A stretch of DNA of 64,000 nt from Streptomyces zingiberis (GTDB taxonomy: Bacteria > Actinomycetota > Actinomycetes > Streptomycetales > Streptomycetaceae): contig NZ_JAATEN010000016.1 in NCBI RefSeq assembly GCF_012034935.1, positions 62,001 through 126,000 of the forward strand. Reading direction: 5' to 3'. The notes beneath the pieces were generated by a model. It had not been told where the DNA came from, did not search any database, and saw only the letters and a list, made by a program, of their open reading frames with translations. Position numbers and translations under genes: made by a program. This document shows, one piece after another, positions 25,965 through 34,856 of this stretch. Position 1 is the first letter of the stretch; the number at the start of each line of letters is the position of its first letter.

Positions 25965-26072
25965 GGGCGGGAGGAAGGTCACACGGCGGGGGCGGGCGGG
26001 AGGAAGAGCACGGCAGGGGCGGGCGCGAGGAAGACCACAGCCGGGGCGGCGCGAGGAAGACCACAGCCGGGG
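25965..26072. repeat. Four degenerate tandem units of 26-29 bases
   Basis: GAGGAAG recurs at 25971, 26000, 26027 and 26053, each within a longer unit of about 26-29 bases; the last two units are identical over more than 20 bases. The array fills the gap between the SDR start and the terminator of the polysaccharide operon. It does not code in a convincing frame. Confidence 0.7.
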
Positions 26073-26120
26073 CCGCCCGGGTGGAACGCCGGACGGAGGA
26101 AGCGGCCCGGACCAAGGGGG

Positions 26121-26158
26121 CCGCCCGCGGCCGGGACGGGAGACCCGGCCGCGGGCGG
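26121..26158 (-). terminator. Perfect 15-bp hairpin ending the Pel-like operon
   Basis: Positions 26121-26135 pair perfectly with 26144-26158 around an eight-base loop. It begins three bases after the stop codon at 26162 of the GH114 gene. Confidence 0.72.
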
Positions 26159-26161
26159 GGC

Positions 26162-27196
26162 TCAGGGGCAGGGGTCCCGCCAGGCGTCCAGGGCGAGCCG
26201 CTTGCGCATCGAGCTCAGCCCCAGTCGCTCGCTCCCCGGGCAGAAGCGGCTCGTCGGCAGCGCGTACTCGACGTGGAAGACGGCCTTGCCCTGGTCGATG
26301 AAGGGCCCCAGGCGGTCGCACTCGCCGAACTCGGCGCACTCCTCGTTCACCGCGAAGTCGAAGGAGTCCACCAGCTCCGGGATCTGCGGGAGGTCGTTCT
26401 TGAGGCCCACGGAGAGCCCCCGCTCGTGGGCGAGAGCGGCCAGCATCCGGTTGTAGGCGAGCTGGTGGCGGGCGGTGAGCGGGAAACCGGTGCGGTTGAG
26501 GTAGCCGTCCATCAGGTCCGGTTCCACCGCGTCGAACCCCTTCTCCCGGCACATGTCCATCCGGCGGGCCATCAGCGGGCGCAGGACGTCCGTGCGGCGG
26601 ATGTCCAGCCAGCGCTCGCCCGGCCAGCCGTTGGACCGGCCCAGCACCGAGCGGGGGAAGGCCGCGCGGTCGGGGCGGAAGTCCTCCCAGGCCCCGGCGT
26701 TGATGTAGCAGATCACCTTGCGGCCCCGGGCGTGCAGGGCGGTGACCGTCGACGCCGTGTTCTCGAAGCCGTCGATGTCGTAGACGGGGACGTCCACGCG
26801 GGTGTCGACGCGCCCGCTGAGCTGCCACTGCCAGGGGGTCCGCGGGGCCGGGCGCCAGCGGTCGGCGGCGGACGGCGCGCTGCTGCCGGGCGCGGCGCCG
26901 TCGGCCGGCGGCCGGCCCTCCGCGCCGCCCGAGCATCCGGTGAGCAGCAGCAGCGGGAGGAGGACCGCGGCCAGGGCGAGCCGGCGTACCCGCTCCCGGC
27001 CGCTCCCGGCCGCTCCCGGCGGGGCTGACGGGGCTGACGGGGCTGACGGGGGCGGCGGCGCGTCCGCCGTCCCGCGGCCGGCCGGGTGGCGGCGGAGACG
27101 GGCGGGCAGTCCGCGGACGGCGGTCCGCCGCGCCCGGGGCGCCGGGAGCGGGTGGGGGCGCGCGCGGCGGAGGCGCGCGGGACGGCGGGGGGTCAT
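26162..27196 (-). CDS. GH114-like endo-alpha-1,4-polygalactosaminidase lipoprotein
   Basis: This 344-residue protein has the TIM-barrel pattern of GH114 (TM1410-like): VPVYDIDGFENTAS, VICYINAGAWEDF, the acidic FDAVEPDLMDGY and GLKNDLPQI. GH114 enzymes cut alpha-1,4-linked galactosamine polymers and the domain occurs in PelA. A hydrophobic stretch ending LLTGC (Cys88) is a lipobox, but about 70 Arg- and Pro-rich residues precede it, which is unusual for a signal peptide. The start at 27196 has a good GAGGAGGA site and overlaps the upstream stop by four bases (ATGA), so both genes are coupled. It is the last gene of the Pel-like operon. Confidence 0.82.
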   Translation of the reverse strand: MTPRRPARLRRARPHPLPAPRARRTAVRGLPARLRRHPAGRGTADAPPPPSAPSAPSAPPGAAGSGRERVRRLALAAVLLPLLLLTGCSGGAEGRPPADGAAPGSSAPSAADRWRPAPRTPWQWQLSGRVDTRVDVPVYDIDGFENTASTVTALHARGRKVICYINAGAWEDFRPDRAAFPRSVLGRSNGWPGERWLDIRRTDVLRPLMARRMDMCREKGFDAVEPDLMDGYLNRTGFPLTARHQLAYNRMLAALAHERGLSVGLKNDLPQIPELVDSFDFAVNEECAEFGECDRLGPFIDQGKAVFHVEYALPTSRFCPGSERLGLSSMRKRLALDAWRDPCP

Positions 27197-27954
27197 GGTG
27201 TTGGGTCCTCCTCGGACGGGCCCGGGGGCTCCTGAGTCTCTCCCGGCGCGGGTCTCCCGGCGACCGCGTACGGCAGCCCGGACCAGGGATTGTCCCCCGT
27301 CCCCGGCACGGCGCAGTGCACCGCCGCCCCGCGCTCCCGGGCCGTTCGGGCAACGGTGGCGGCCTCCTCCGGGGGCACCGCGTACACCAGATGGCAGAAG
27401 CGTTCCGGGGGGTGACGGCGTGTCCATCCGGGTGGCGGCCCGGCCCGCCGGTACGTCTCCCAGGGGCCCTCGAAGGTCACCAGGAGGTCGCCGGCCCGGG
27501 CGTACCCCGGGTCCGGGTGGGTGCCCGGGTTGAGGACGACGGTGCGCGCCCCCAGCAGCCGGGCGCCCCGGGTGACGCGCCGGTAGTGCGCCAGCGGACC
27601 GGGGGCCGAGGCCGTCCGGTCCAGGAAGACCCCGTCCACGCGGTACCAGCGGCGGTGGCGCAGGACGTCCCCGAGCACCGCGCGGGCGGGGCGGTGGCCG
27701 TAGCCGGTGTCGGCGTAGCCGAGCACCGGGACGCCCGCGGCGCGCAGCCGGGCGGCGGCTCCCGTGAAGGCGGGGTCGGGGCGGCGGCCGGGACCGTCCG
27801 CGACGTTGAGCACCACGCCGTAGAGCCGCCCGGCCGCGCCCGCCGGCGCCTCCCACGCGCGGGGGGCCACGGCGGGGTGGACGTACAGCGGTACCAGCAG
27901 CGTGCCGACCCCGGGCGGGGGGTGGCCCCGTCCGTTCTCCGCGTCCCCGGTCAT
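27193..27954 (-). CDS. Spherulin-4-like protein (spherulation-specific family 4)
   Basis: This 253-residue protein has the TIM-barrel-like pattern of spherulin 4: LLVPLYVHPAVAP, VVLNVADGPGRRPDP, VLGYADTGYGHR, WYRVDGVFLDRT and a VVLNPGTHP segment near the end. Related proteins are thought to act on polysaccharides, possibly galactosamine-containing. No signal peptide is visible. The ATG at 27954 follows GGAGAGGA; longer starts upstream are low-complexity. It is coupled by ATGA to the GH114 gene. Confidence 0.82.
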   Translation of the reverse strand: MTGDAENGRGHPPPGVGTLLVPLYVHPAVAPRAWEAPAGAAGRLYGVVLNVADGPGRRPDPAFTGAAARLRAAGVPVLGYADTGYGHRPARAVLGDVLRHRRWYRVDGVFLDRTASAPGPLAHYRRVTRGARLLGARTVVLNPGTHPDPGYARAGDLLVTFEGPWETYRRAGPPPGWTRRHPPERFCHLVYAVPPEEAATVARTARERGAAVHCAVPGTGDNPWSGLPYAVAGRPAPGETQEPPGPSEEDPTP

Positions 27955-28115
27955 GCCGGCCGTCCTCTCCGTGCCGTCGCGCCTCTGTGCCGTCGCGCCG
28001 CACGCGCCGTCACAGCCGTCATACCGCCGCGCCGCGCGCCGCCGCCGCTCCCCCGCGCCGCCACCGGCCGGCGCGCACGGCCCGCCGGCCGGCGGCGGAC
28101 CGTGCGGGCCGTCCG

Positions 28116-29033
28116 TCACCGCGGTCCGTGGCCCGCCGGGAGGGCGGCCCCCGCCGCCCCCGCGGCCCACAGGTCCCGCAGCGAGGTGTCCAGGCCGTAC
28201 TCCGGCCGCCAGCCCAGCGCGGTGGCCGCGGACCGGATGTCCGCCCGCTGCCAGGAGACCGCCGCCGACCGCTCCGGGCCCAAGCCGCGCTCCGTCAGCC
28301 GGCCGCGGAAACCGGCGGCCCGGACGAGCCCGTCGGCGACGGCCCGGACCGGCCGGGCCTCACCGCCCCCGATGTTGAGGATCCGGGGCAGCGGTGCGGG
28401 GGCCGTGACGGCGGCCGTCACGGCGCGCGCCACGTCCCGGGCGTCCACGAAGTCACGGTGGGCGGAGAGATCCCCGACCACGACGGTGCCCCCGGGCCCG
28501 GCCCGCCGCAGTTCGGCGGCGAGCCGGCCGGGCAGGCCGCCTTCGGGCGCGCCGGGCCCGACCGGGTTGAAGACGCGCAGCACCACGGCGTCCAGCGGCG
28601 CGCCGCTGACGGCGAGAGTGCCCGCGAGTTTGGTCGCCGCGTAGAGGCTGGTGGGGGTGGCGGGGTCGGTCTCGGCGAGGGACCGGCCCTCCTCGGCCGG
28701 CCCGTACTCCCCCGCCGAGCCCAGATGGACCAGCCGGGCGGCGGGCGCCGCGCGCTCCAGCGCGGCGCAGAGCACGGCGGGCAGCCGGGCGTTGAGCCCG
28801 GCCAGCCGTACGGCGCCGCCGCCGACGGCGCCCGCGCAGTTCACCACCGCGTCGGGGCGGAGCGCGCCGAGCGCCTCGGCCAGCGGTTCCACACCGGTGG
28901 CGGCGAGGTCGAGGGAGAGGTCACCGGCGGGCGAGCGGCCGCCGCGGAGCACCCGCGCGCCCGGCAGGGCGCGCAGGGACTCCACGGCGTGCCCGCCCAG
29001 GAAGCCGCCGGCCCCCAGGACGAGGACGCGCAT
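28116..29033 (-). CDS. NAD-dependent epimerase/dehydratase (extended SDR)
   Basis: This 305-residue sugar-nucleotide-modifying enzyme has the NAD(P) motif GAGGFLG at residues 7-13, the Tyr-Lys pair in YAATK, and RVFNPVGPG near the substrate pocket. Its reaction is unknown. The ATG at 29033 lies nine bases after the nucleotidyltransferase stop. The neighbours point to supply of an activated sugar for the exopolysaccharide. Confidence 0.86.
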   Translation of the reverse strand: MRVLVLGAGGFLGGHAVESLRALPGARVLRGGRSPAGDLSLDLAATGVEPLAEALGALRPDAVVNCAGAVGGGAVRLAGLNARLPAVLCAALERAAPAARLVHLGSAGEYGPAEEGRSLAETDPATPTSLYAATKLAGTLAVSGAPLDAVVLRVFNPVGPGAPEGGLPGRLAAELRRAGPGGTVVVGDLSAHRDFVDARDVARAVTAAVTAPAPLPRILNIGGGEARPVRAVADGLVRAAGFRGRLTERGLGPERSAAVSWQRADIRSAATALGWRPEYGLDTSLRDLWAAGAAGAALPAGHGPR

Positions 29034-29042
29034 GACGGGCCG

Positions 29043-29756
29043 TCACGCTCCCTTCATCAGCCGGCCGCGGAAGCCGGGGAACTCGGCGTTGGCGCGGTCG
29101 TAGTCGTCCGGCCGGCCGATGTCGAGCCAGTAGCCGTCGAAGTCGTAGGCGCGCGGCGGGGTGCCCTCCCGCAGCAGGTCGAGCACGAGCTCGTCGAAGC
29201 CGAGCGGCAGTCCGGGTGTGTAGCGGGCGAGGGCGCCGCGGGTCACGCCGTAGACGCCCATGGACACCCGGTAGTCCATGCTCGGCTTCTCGGAGAAGCC
29301 CACGACCCGCCCGGACTCGGTGGTCAGCACGCCGAAGTCGATGCTGACCCGGCGGGCGTAGGTGGCGATGGTCAGCGGCGCCGCCCCGGTCCGGTGGTCC
29401 CGGAGGAGGTCGGCGAAGTCCAGGTCGGTGAGGATGTCGCCGTTCATGGCGAGGAAGTGCTCGGGAAGCCGGTCGAGCACGGTGAGCAGCGGGCCCATGG
29501 TGCCGAGCGGGCTGTCCTCGCTGATGTAGCCGACGCGCAGGCCCCACCGGGAGCCATCGCCGACGTAGGCGCGGATGATATGGCCGAGGTGGCCGATGGC
29601 CAGGGTGCAGCTGGTGAAGCCGGCCGCGGCCAGCTGGCGCATCACGATCTCCAGGATCGCGTGCTGGTCGCCGATGGGGACGAGGGGCTTGGGCAGCGCG
29701 GTGGTGTACGGGCGCAGACGGACGCCCTTGCCGCCGGCCAGGATGACTGCGTGCAT
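29043..29756 (-). CDS. Sugar nucleotidyltransferase
   Basis: This 237-residue nucleotidyltransferase opens with the signature AVILAGGKGVRLRPYT, followed by PKPLVPIGD, and ends with GYWLDIGRPDDYDRA. These enzymes join a sugar 1-phosphate and an NTP to give an NDP-sugar. Sequence alone cannot decide between mannose, glucose and N-acetylhexosamine substrates. The ATG at 29756 follows GAGAGGAG. It lies between two SDR genes in the Pel-like operon. Confidence 0.9.
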   Translation of the reverse strand: MHAVILAGGKGVRLRPYTTALPKPLVPIGDQHAILEIVMRQLAAAGFTSCTLAIGHLGHIIRAYVGDGSRWGLRVGYISEDSPLGTMGPLLTVLDRLPEHFLAMNGDILTDLDFADLLRDHRTGAAPLTIATYARRVSIDFGVLTTESGRVVGFSEKPSMDYRVSMGVYGVTRGALARYTPGLPLGFDELVLDLLREGTPPRAYDFDGYWLDIGRPDDYDRANAEFPGFRGRLMKGA

Positions 29757-29929
29757 CAGGGGTCGTGCTCCTCTCGGGGGATCGGGTGACGGCCGCGGCC
29801 ACCGGGTGTGCCGGGACGGGCGGGCCGTCCCCGGGGTGACCGCCGCCCGTGGTGACCGCCGCCGGTGGTGGCCGGCGCCGGAGGTACGGGGCGACGCACG
29901 GGGTGGCGCCGGAGGTGCGGGGACGCGGT

Positions 29930-31105
29930 TCAGACGTTGTAGCGGTCGGTCTTGTAGCGGGCGAGGTTGGCGGGATCGCGGAAGAAGTCGATGGTGCGTT
30001 CCAGCCCCTCCTCGAGGGTGTGCGCCGGGACCCAGCCGGTCGCGGCGCGCAGCCGGGAGGCGTCGCAGACCAGCCGCATGACCTCGGACTCGGCGGGCCG
30101 GGCCCGCTGCCCGTCCTCGACCGGCCGCAGCTCGGCGTCCATCAGCTTGGCGATGAGCAGCACCAGGTCGCCGACGGAGATCTCCCGCCCCGTGCCGGCG
30201 TTGAAGGTGCGGCCCACGACGTCCGCGGCGGGGGCGGTGCCGACGGCGAGGAAGGCCGCCGCGGTGTCCTCGGCGTAGAGGAAGTCGCGGGTGGGCCGCA
30301 GATCGCCGAGGCTGATCTCGCGGCGCCCGGCGGCCGCCTGGCCGATCACGGTCGGGATGACGGCGCGCATGGACTGGCGCGGGCCGAAGGTGTTGAACGG
30401 CCGGAGGGTCACCACCGGGGTGCCGAAGCTCGCGTGGTAGCTGTCGGCCAGCCGGTCACCGCCGGCCTTCGACGCGGCGTAGGGCGACTGGGTGTTGATC
30501 GGGTGGTCCTCGGTGATGGGCACCGTGCGGGCGGTGCCGTAGGTCTCGCTGGTGGAGGTGTGCACCAGCCGCGGGATCTCCAGGTGGCGCACCGCCTCCA
30601 GCACGTTGAGGGTGCCGGTGACGTTGGTCTCCACATAGCTGTGCGGGGCCCGGTAGGAGTACGGGATCGCGATGAGCGCGGCGAGGTGGTAGACGGCCCC
30701 GGCGCCGGCGGCCAGCCCGTGCACGGAGCCGGGGTCGCGGACGTCACCGAGCACGACCTCCACCTGGTCGGTGACCTCCGCGGGGAGCGTCTCCAGCCAG
30801 CCGAAGGAGGAGAAGGAGTTGTACTGCACCATGGCCCGCACCCGGTGCCCCGCCGCGACGAGTCTCTCCACCAGGTGGGAGCCGATGAACCCCTCGGCCC
30901 CGGTGACCGCGACCGGCGGGCCGGACGGTCCGGGCGCCGGGGCGGGCGGTAAGGCGGTCCCCTCCGCGGGCGATCCGGCCGCCGGCGGAGGGGGGCCGGC
31001 CGGAGGAGCGGCGGGCGCGGACGGGCCGGCCGCGGCCGGTGGGGGGGCCGGTGAGGGGGCCGGTGCGCCACCCGTGAGGGCGGCCGGGCCGGTGGCCTCG
31101 GACAT
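29930..31105 (-). CDS. NAD-dependent epimerase/dehydratase, GDP-mannose 4,6-dehydratase-like
   Basis: This 391-residue extended SDR has a Pro/Ala-rich first 65 residues and then GAEGFIGSHL, HLAALIAIPYSYRAP, STSETYGTA and YAASKAGGDRLA, with the FNTFGPRQSMRAVIPT motif of sugar dehydratases/epimerases. It probably converts an NDP-hexose to a 4-keto or epimeric form for the polymer. The ATG at 31105 follows AGAGGAG. It sits downstream of the membrane and PelF-like genes. Confidence 0.86.
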   Translation of the reverse strand: MSEATGPAALTGGAPAPSPAPPPAAAGPSAPAAPPAGPPPPAAGSPAEGTALPPAPAPGPSGPPVAVTGAEGFIGSHLVERLVAAGHRVRAMVQYNSFSSFGWLETLPAEVTDQVEVVLGDVRDPGSVHGLAAGAGAVYHLAALIAIPYSYRAPHSYVETNVTGTLNVLEAVRHLEIPRLVHTSTSETYGTARTVPITEDHPINTQSPYAASKAGGDRLADSYHASFGTPVVTLRPFNTFGPRQSMRAVIPTVIGQAAAGRREISLGDLRPTRDFLYAEDTAAAFLAVGTAPAADVVGRTFNAGTGREISVGDLVLLIAKLMDAELRPVEDGQRARPAESEVMRLVCDASRLRAATGWVPAHTLEEGLERTIDFFRDPANLARYKTDRYNV

Positions 31106-31368
31106 GGGAACTCCTCTTCGTGTCGGGCCGGCGCCAGGGGCGGCGCCGGGTCGCGCGGAGCCGGCGCGGGGCGCCGGGCTCGTGGTCCCGCACGGTCTCC
31201 GTCCGGCGGCCGGGACGGGCCGCACGGTGGTGGCGCACGGGACAGGGGCGGCCGGGCCGGTCGGCGCGAGCGGTCGCGGAACACGGCGGACGGCGGTGGG
31301 TGGCGGACGGTGGTCCGGTGGTCGGGTTCCGGTGCCGCACTCCCTTCGGCGGTGGGGACAGCGATGGC

Positions 31369-32952
31369 TCAGCGGTGGGCCGTGGCGCGGCCCAGGGTGG
31401 CGACGGCGGTGACGAGCAGGGCCGCGGCGGCGCAGGCGAGGACGGCCATCTGCACCGCGGCCGGTCCGGAGATCCCCAGGGCCGCCGCGGCGCACTCGGC
31501 GGCCGCGGCGAGCAGACAGACCACGGCGGGGATCCGGGCCTTCCCGAACGCCTGGAGCAGCAGCCCGGTCCACAGCACCGCGCCGAGCGCCAGCCCGGCG
31601 AGGAGGGGGGCCGGCTCCGGGGGCGCGCCCCGCCCCAGCGCGGCCTCCGCGGCCGCCTGCAGGGCGGCGAGCAGCGCCAGATATCCGGCCAGGCACACCA
31701 GCACCGCGCCCCCCGCGCGCCGCCGGAGGGCGCCGGTGCTCCGGCTGCGCCGCAGGGCGGCGTGGGTCAGCGAGCGGAAGCGGTGGAGCAGCCACTCGGC
31801 GGCGCCCATGCTCGCCGTCAGCGCCAGGACGGCGGCCCCGGCCGGGCCGGGCGTGCCGCCCCCGAGGGCCGGCCACAGGCCCTCGCCGAGCACGGCGACC
31901 GCGGTGAGCACGGCGCACCCCAGCCCGAACAGCCCGTACGGGACGGACGCGGCGGGGCCGGGCGGGCCCGCGCCGGGCGGTGAGGTGTCCGGCTCCAGCG
32001 CCGCGTCCCGCAGTTCCCGCACCGCCGCGACCGGGGCCGCGGCCGCGGTGAGCAGCGGCAGCGCGATCCGCGCGCCGGGGGACAGCCCGGTGACCCCCAG
32101 CGCCACCGCCCCGGCGGCCGGCGGGAGCAGCACGGTGAGCAGCAGGCGCTCCCGCCCGAGGACCAGCAGCACGGTGGCCGACGCCAGGTACAGCGACTGC
32201 CCGGCGGCGAAGGCGAGCGTCCCGCCCGGGACCGGGCCGGGGAAGACGAGCGCGGCCAGCAGCCCGGCCAGCGCGGTCAGCGGCGCGCCCGCCCGGAGGC
32301 TCCGGGCGGCGGCGCCGCGGCCGCCGGACGCCATCCGGGCGTAGGCGCGGTGCGCCACGGCCTGGCTCCAGGCCCAGACGGTGACGGCGGAGGCGGCGAG
32401 CGCGCCCGTCCCGGCGGGCAGACCCCAGGTGCCGGTGCCGGGGCCCGTGGCGTAGGGGGCGGCGAGGAGGCAGCCGAGCCCGGGCAGGGTGAACACCGCG
32501 CCGCGCAGCAGGAAGCGCCAGGGGCGCACGGCCCAGGGGTCCGGGGCGGGCCGCGGCTCCGGGTGGCGGCGGGGCACCCGGTGGTACAGCTCGGCGGCGA
32601 GTTCGAAGGCGTCCCGGCGCCCGTACCCGGCGGCGGCCCGCTCGTCGGTCAGCCCCTCGGCCTCCAGGACGGCGGCGATCTCGTCGGGGTGCACGGCCCC
32701 GGCGCAGACGTCCGCGAGCCGCTCTGCGAGGTCGTCGAGCGGGTCCGGGCGGGCCCAGGAGGGGGCGGGCCGTGGCGGGTCTCCCCCGCCCGGCCCGGGG
32801 AGCACGGGCACGCTCCCGCCGCCCGTTCCCCGGGCGGGCCGGGCGGGGCCGGTGGGCGTGCCCCGGCGGCCCCGTAACGGGACCGGTGGCGCGGGGGCGT
32901 CCTCCTCCGGGAGGGGCGGCGGTCCGGGGACCAGCCGCAGCGGGCCACTCAC
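31369..32952 (-). CDS. Polytopic membrane protein of the Pel-like locus
   Basis: This 527-residue protein has a cytoplasmic, Pro-rich N-terminal region with a small helical segment (about 70-115, RLADVCAGAVHPDEIAAVLE). Roughly a dozen hydrophobic segments follow to the C-terminus. I cannot assign a family. Its GTG start overlaps the PelF-like stop by four bases (GTGA) with an AGGTG-type site, so the two are coupled, as expected for a polymer-export or assembly partner such as PelG or PelE. That role is inference from position. Confidence 0.72.
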   Translation of the reverse strand: MSGPLRLVPGPPPLPEEDAPAPPVPLRGRRGTPTGPARPARGTGGGSVPVLPGPGGGDPPRPAPSWARPDPLDDLAERLADVCAGAVHPDEIAAVLEAEGLTDERAAAGYGRRDAFELAAELYHRVPRRHPEPRPAPDPWAVRPWRFLLRGAVFTLPGLGCLLAAPYATGPGTGTWGLPAGTGALAASAVTVWAWSQAVAHRAYARMASGGRGAAARSLRAGAPLTALAGLLAALVFPGPVPGGTLAFAAGQSLYLASATVLLVLGRERLLLTVLLPPAAGAVALGVTGLSPGARIALPLLTAAAAPVAAVRELRDAALEPDTSPPGAGPPGPAASVPYGLFGLGCAVLTAVAVLGEGLWPALGGGTPGPAGAAVLALTASMGAAEWLLHRFRSLTHAALRRSRSTGALRRRAGGAVLVCLAGYLALLAALQAAAEAALGRGAPPEPAPLLAGLALGAVLWTGLLLQAFGKARIPAVVCLLAAAAECAAAALGISGPAAVQMAVLACAAAALLVTAVATLGRATAHR

Positions 32953-34487
32953 CGGGCACCTCCCGCCGCCAGCAGGGGCCCGTCCGGGACGGCCGCGGGG
33001 GCCGCGCCCGGCGCCGGGACCGCACCGGGCGCGCCGGCTCCCCGCGCCGGCGCGCACAGTTCCCGGTAGATGTCCCGGAAGGCGCTGATCGTCTTGCGGA
33101 GCGTGAACTGCTCGATGACCCGCAGCCGGGCCCCCTCCCCCATCCGGGCGCGGCGCTCGGGGTCGCGGAGCAGTTCCAGCGCCGCCCGCCCCATGGCGTC
33201 CGGGTCGCGCGGGGCGACCACCAGGCCGCAGTCGCCGACGGCCTCGCGCACCCCGCCGACGTCCGTGGACACCGTGGCGCGGCCACAGGACATGGCCTCG
33301 ATGAGGGTGAACGGGAAGCCTTCGCTGATGCTGGAGAGCATCACGACGTTCCCGGCGGCGTAGGCGTCGCGGATGTCCTCGACCCGGCCCTCGAAGGTCA
33401 CGGCGCCGGCCAGGTCCAGTTCCGCCGCCAGCTTCTCGCAGCTCTCCCGGTACCCCTGGGCGCCGCGCGGCGTACCGCCGAAGATCCGCAGCCGCGCGGC
33501 GGGCAGTTCGGCGCGGACCCGGGCGAAGGCCCGGATCAGCGTCCCGAGGTCCTTGATGGGGTCGATGCGCCCGGCCCAGCTCAGGGTGGGCGCGGCCGGT
33601 TCGGGCCCGGCGGGCGGGAACGCCATCGGGTCCACGCCGTTGTAGACGGTGCGGATGCGGTCCGGCGGGGTGCCGCCGCGCTCCTCCCAGCGGCGGTTGT
33701 AGCGGTTGCCGGGGGTGACGAGCGCCGCCCGGCAGTAGGTCTCCGCGGCCAGCAGGCGGAAGAAGGCGAGCATGACGGCCTTGACCGGCCAGCGGTAGGG
33801 CTCGTGGCGGAAGCTCAGATAGCGCTCGCGGAGGTAGATCCCGTGCTCGGTGAGGAGCAGCGGGGTGCCGTGGCGCCGGTGGGCGAGCAGTCCGGGCAGC
33901 ACGGCGAGACCGCCGCTGGCGGCGTGGCCGACCCCGCCGGGCGGCAGGTCGACCCCGAGCGGCCGCAGCGCGTGTTCCAGCAGGTCGGTGGCGTCGAGGG
34001 CGTCACGGAGCGTGGGGCGCGCGGCGGCGGTGGCGGTCCCGGGCCGGTTCCACAGCCGGACGAGGACGCGGACGGCCCGCTCGCCGCCCAGCGCCGCGGA
34101 GAGCTCCCCGCGTGCGGCGTACTCCGCGAGTTCGTACAGCGCGGGGGCGAAGCCGGCTTCGGCGGCCGGGTCGAGCAGGGTCAGCAGGAACCGTTCGTAG
34201 ACGGTGAGGAAGTGGCGCAGCCGGCGCCCCCGGGGCGCGGGAACGGCCGCGGCGGGCCCCCACAGGGGCAGGCAGATCACGTCGGTGACGTTGGCGGGGA
34301 GCTGCCAGGAGAGGGCCTCCCTGCCGGTGCCGGTGACCGCGCAGATGCGGAACTCCACGTCGGGCATGCCCTGGAGCAGCTGGTCGCACCAGACGCTCAC
34401 ACCGCCGTGGCTGTGCGGATAGGTGCCCTCGGTGAGCAGGGTCACCGTGTCGATGCCCGTGGCCGGTGCGGCGAGGCGGGTGTGCAT
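32949..34487 (-). CDS. pelF: PelF-like GT4 glycosyltransferase
   Basis: This 512-residue glycosyltransferase has the GT4/GT-B plan of PelF. The N-terminal VTLLTEGTYPHSHGGVSVW at about 15-33 is the PelF signature. Also present are LLTEHGIYLRER, TLSWAGRIDPIKDLGTLIRA at the start of the donor domain, and the Glu-x7-Glu-like SSISEGFPFTLIEAM. It would polymerise an NDP-hexosamine in the cytoplasm. The ATG at 34487 lies 11 bases after GGAG; a longer start upstream gives low-complexity sequence. It heads the operon downstream of a strong terminator. Confidence 0.86.
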   Translation of the reverse strand: MHTRLAAPATGIDTVTLLTEGTYPHSHGGVSVWCDQLLQGMPDVEFRICAVTGTGREALSWQLPANVTDVICLPLWGPAAAVPAPRGRRLRHFLTVYERFLLTLLDPAAEAGFAPALYELAEYAARGELSAALGGERAVRVLVRLWNRPGTATAAARPTLRDALDATDLLEHALRPLGVDLPPGGVGHAASGGLAVLPGLLAHRRHGTPLLLTEHGIYLRERYLSFRHEPYRWPVKAVMLAFFRLLAAETYCRAALVTPGNRYNRRWEERGGTPPDRIRTVYNGVDPMAFPPAGPEPAAPTLSWAGRIDPIKDLGTLIRAFARVRAELPAARLRIFGGTPRGAQGYRESCEKLAAELDLAGAVTFEGRVEDIRDAYAAGNVVMLSSISEGFPFTLIEAMSCGRATVSTDVGGVREAVGDCGLVVAPRDPDAMGRAALELLRDPERRARMGEGARLRVIEQFTLRKTISAFRDIYRELCAPARGAGAPGAVPAPGAAPAAVPDGPLLAAGGAR

Positions 34488-34791
34488 GGCGAACGGATCT
34501 CCCCCGGGGTGCGGGCGGGTGGTGACGGGAGCCGGACGGACGGTCCCGGAGCCGCCGGGCGGGCGGCCGGGCACGGAGGGCGGCCGGGGCGGCGGAACGG
34601 GGCGCGGACCGGGGTGTGCGCGGGCGCGGACGGGTGGCACCGGCGCGAGCCCGCCCGGGCACGGCCCGGCGGTGCCGGAGGCGCCGCCCGCGGCCGGCGG
34701 CGCGCGGCCGGAACGTTCCCGTACGGCCGCCGGGTGGCGCCCGGTGAGCTCCGGAACGGCACACGGCGGAGCCGGCACCGGGCCCGCGGTC
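34488..34791. promoter_or_regulatory. Promoter region of the PelF operon
   Basis: About 300 bases between the pelF start and the terminator of the deacetylase-like gene must contain the promoter of the seven-gene operon. The sequence is GC-rich throughout and I cannot point to hexamers. Confidence 0.35.
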
Positions 34792-34838
34792 CCCGCCGCC
34801 GGGGTGAGCCGTGGCGCTCGGCTCACCCCGGCGGCGGG
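34792..34838 (-). terminator. Perfect 20-bp hairpin after the deacetylase-like gene
   Basis: Positions 34792-34811 pair without mismatch with 34819-34838 around a seven-base loop, 19 bases beyond the stop codon at 34857. It separates the deacetylase-like gene from the PelF operon. Confidence 0.8.
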
Positions 34839-34856
34839 CCCGGGGCCGGTGGCCCG

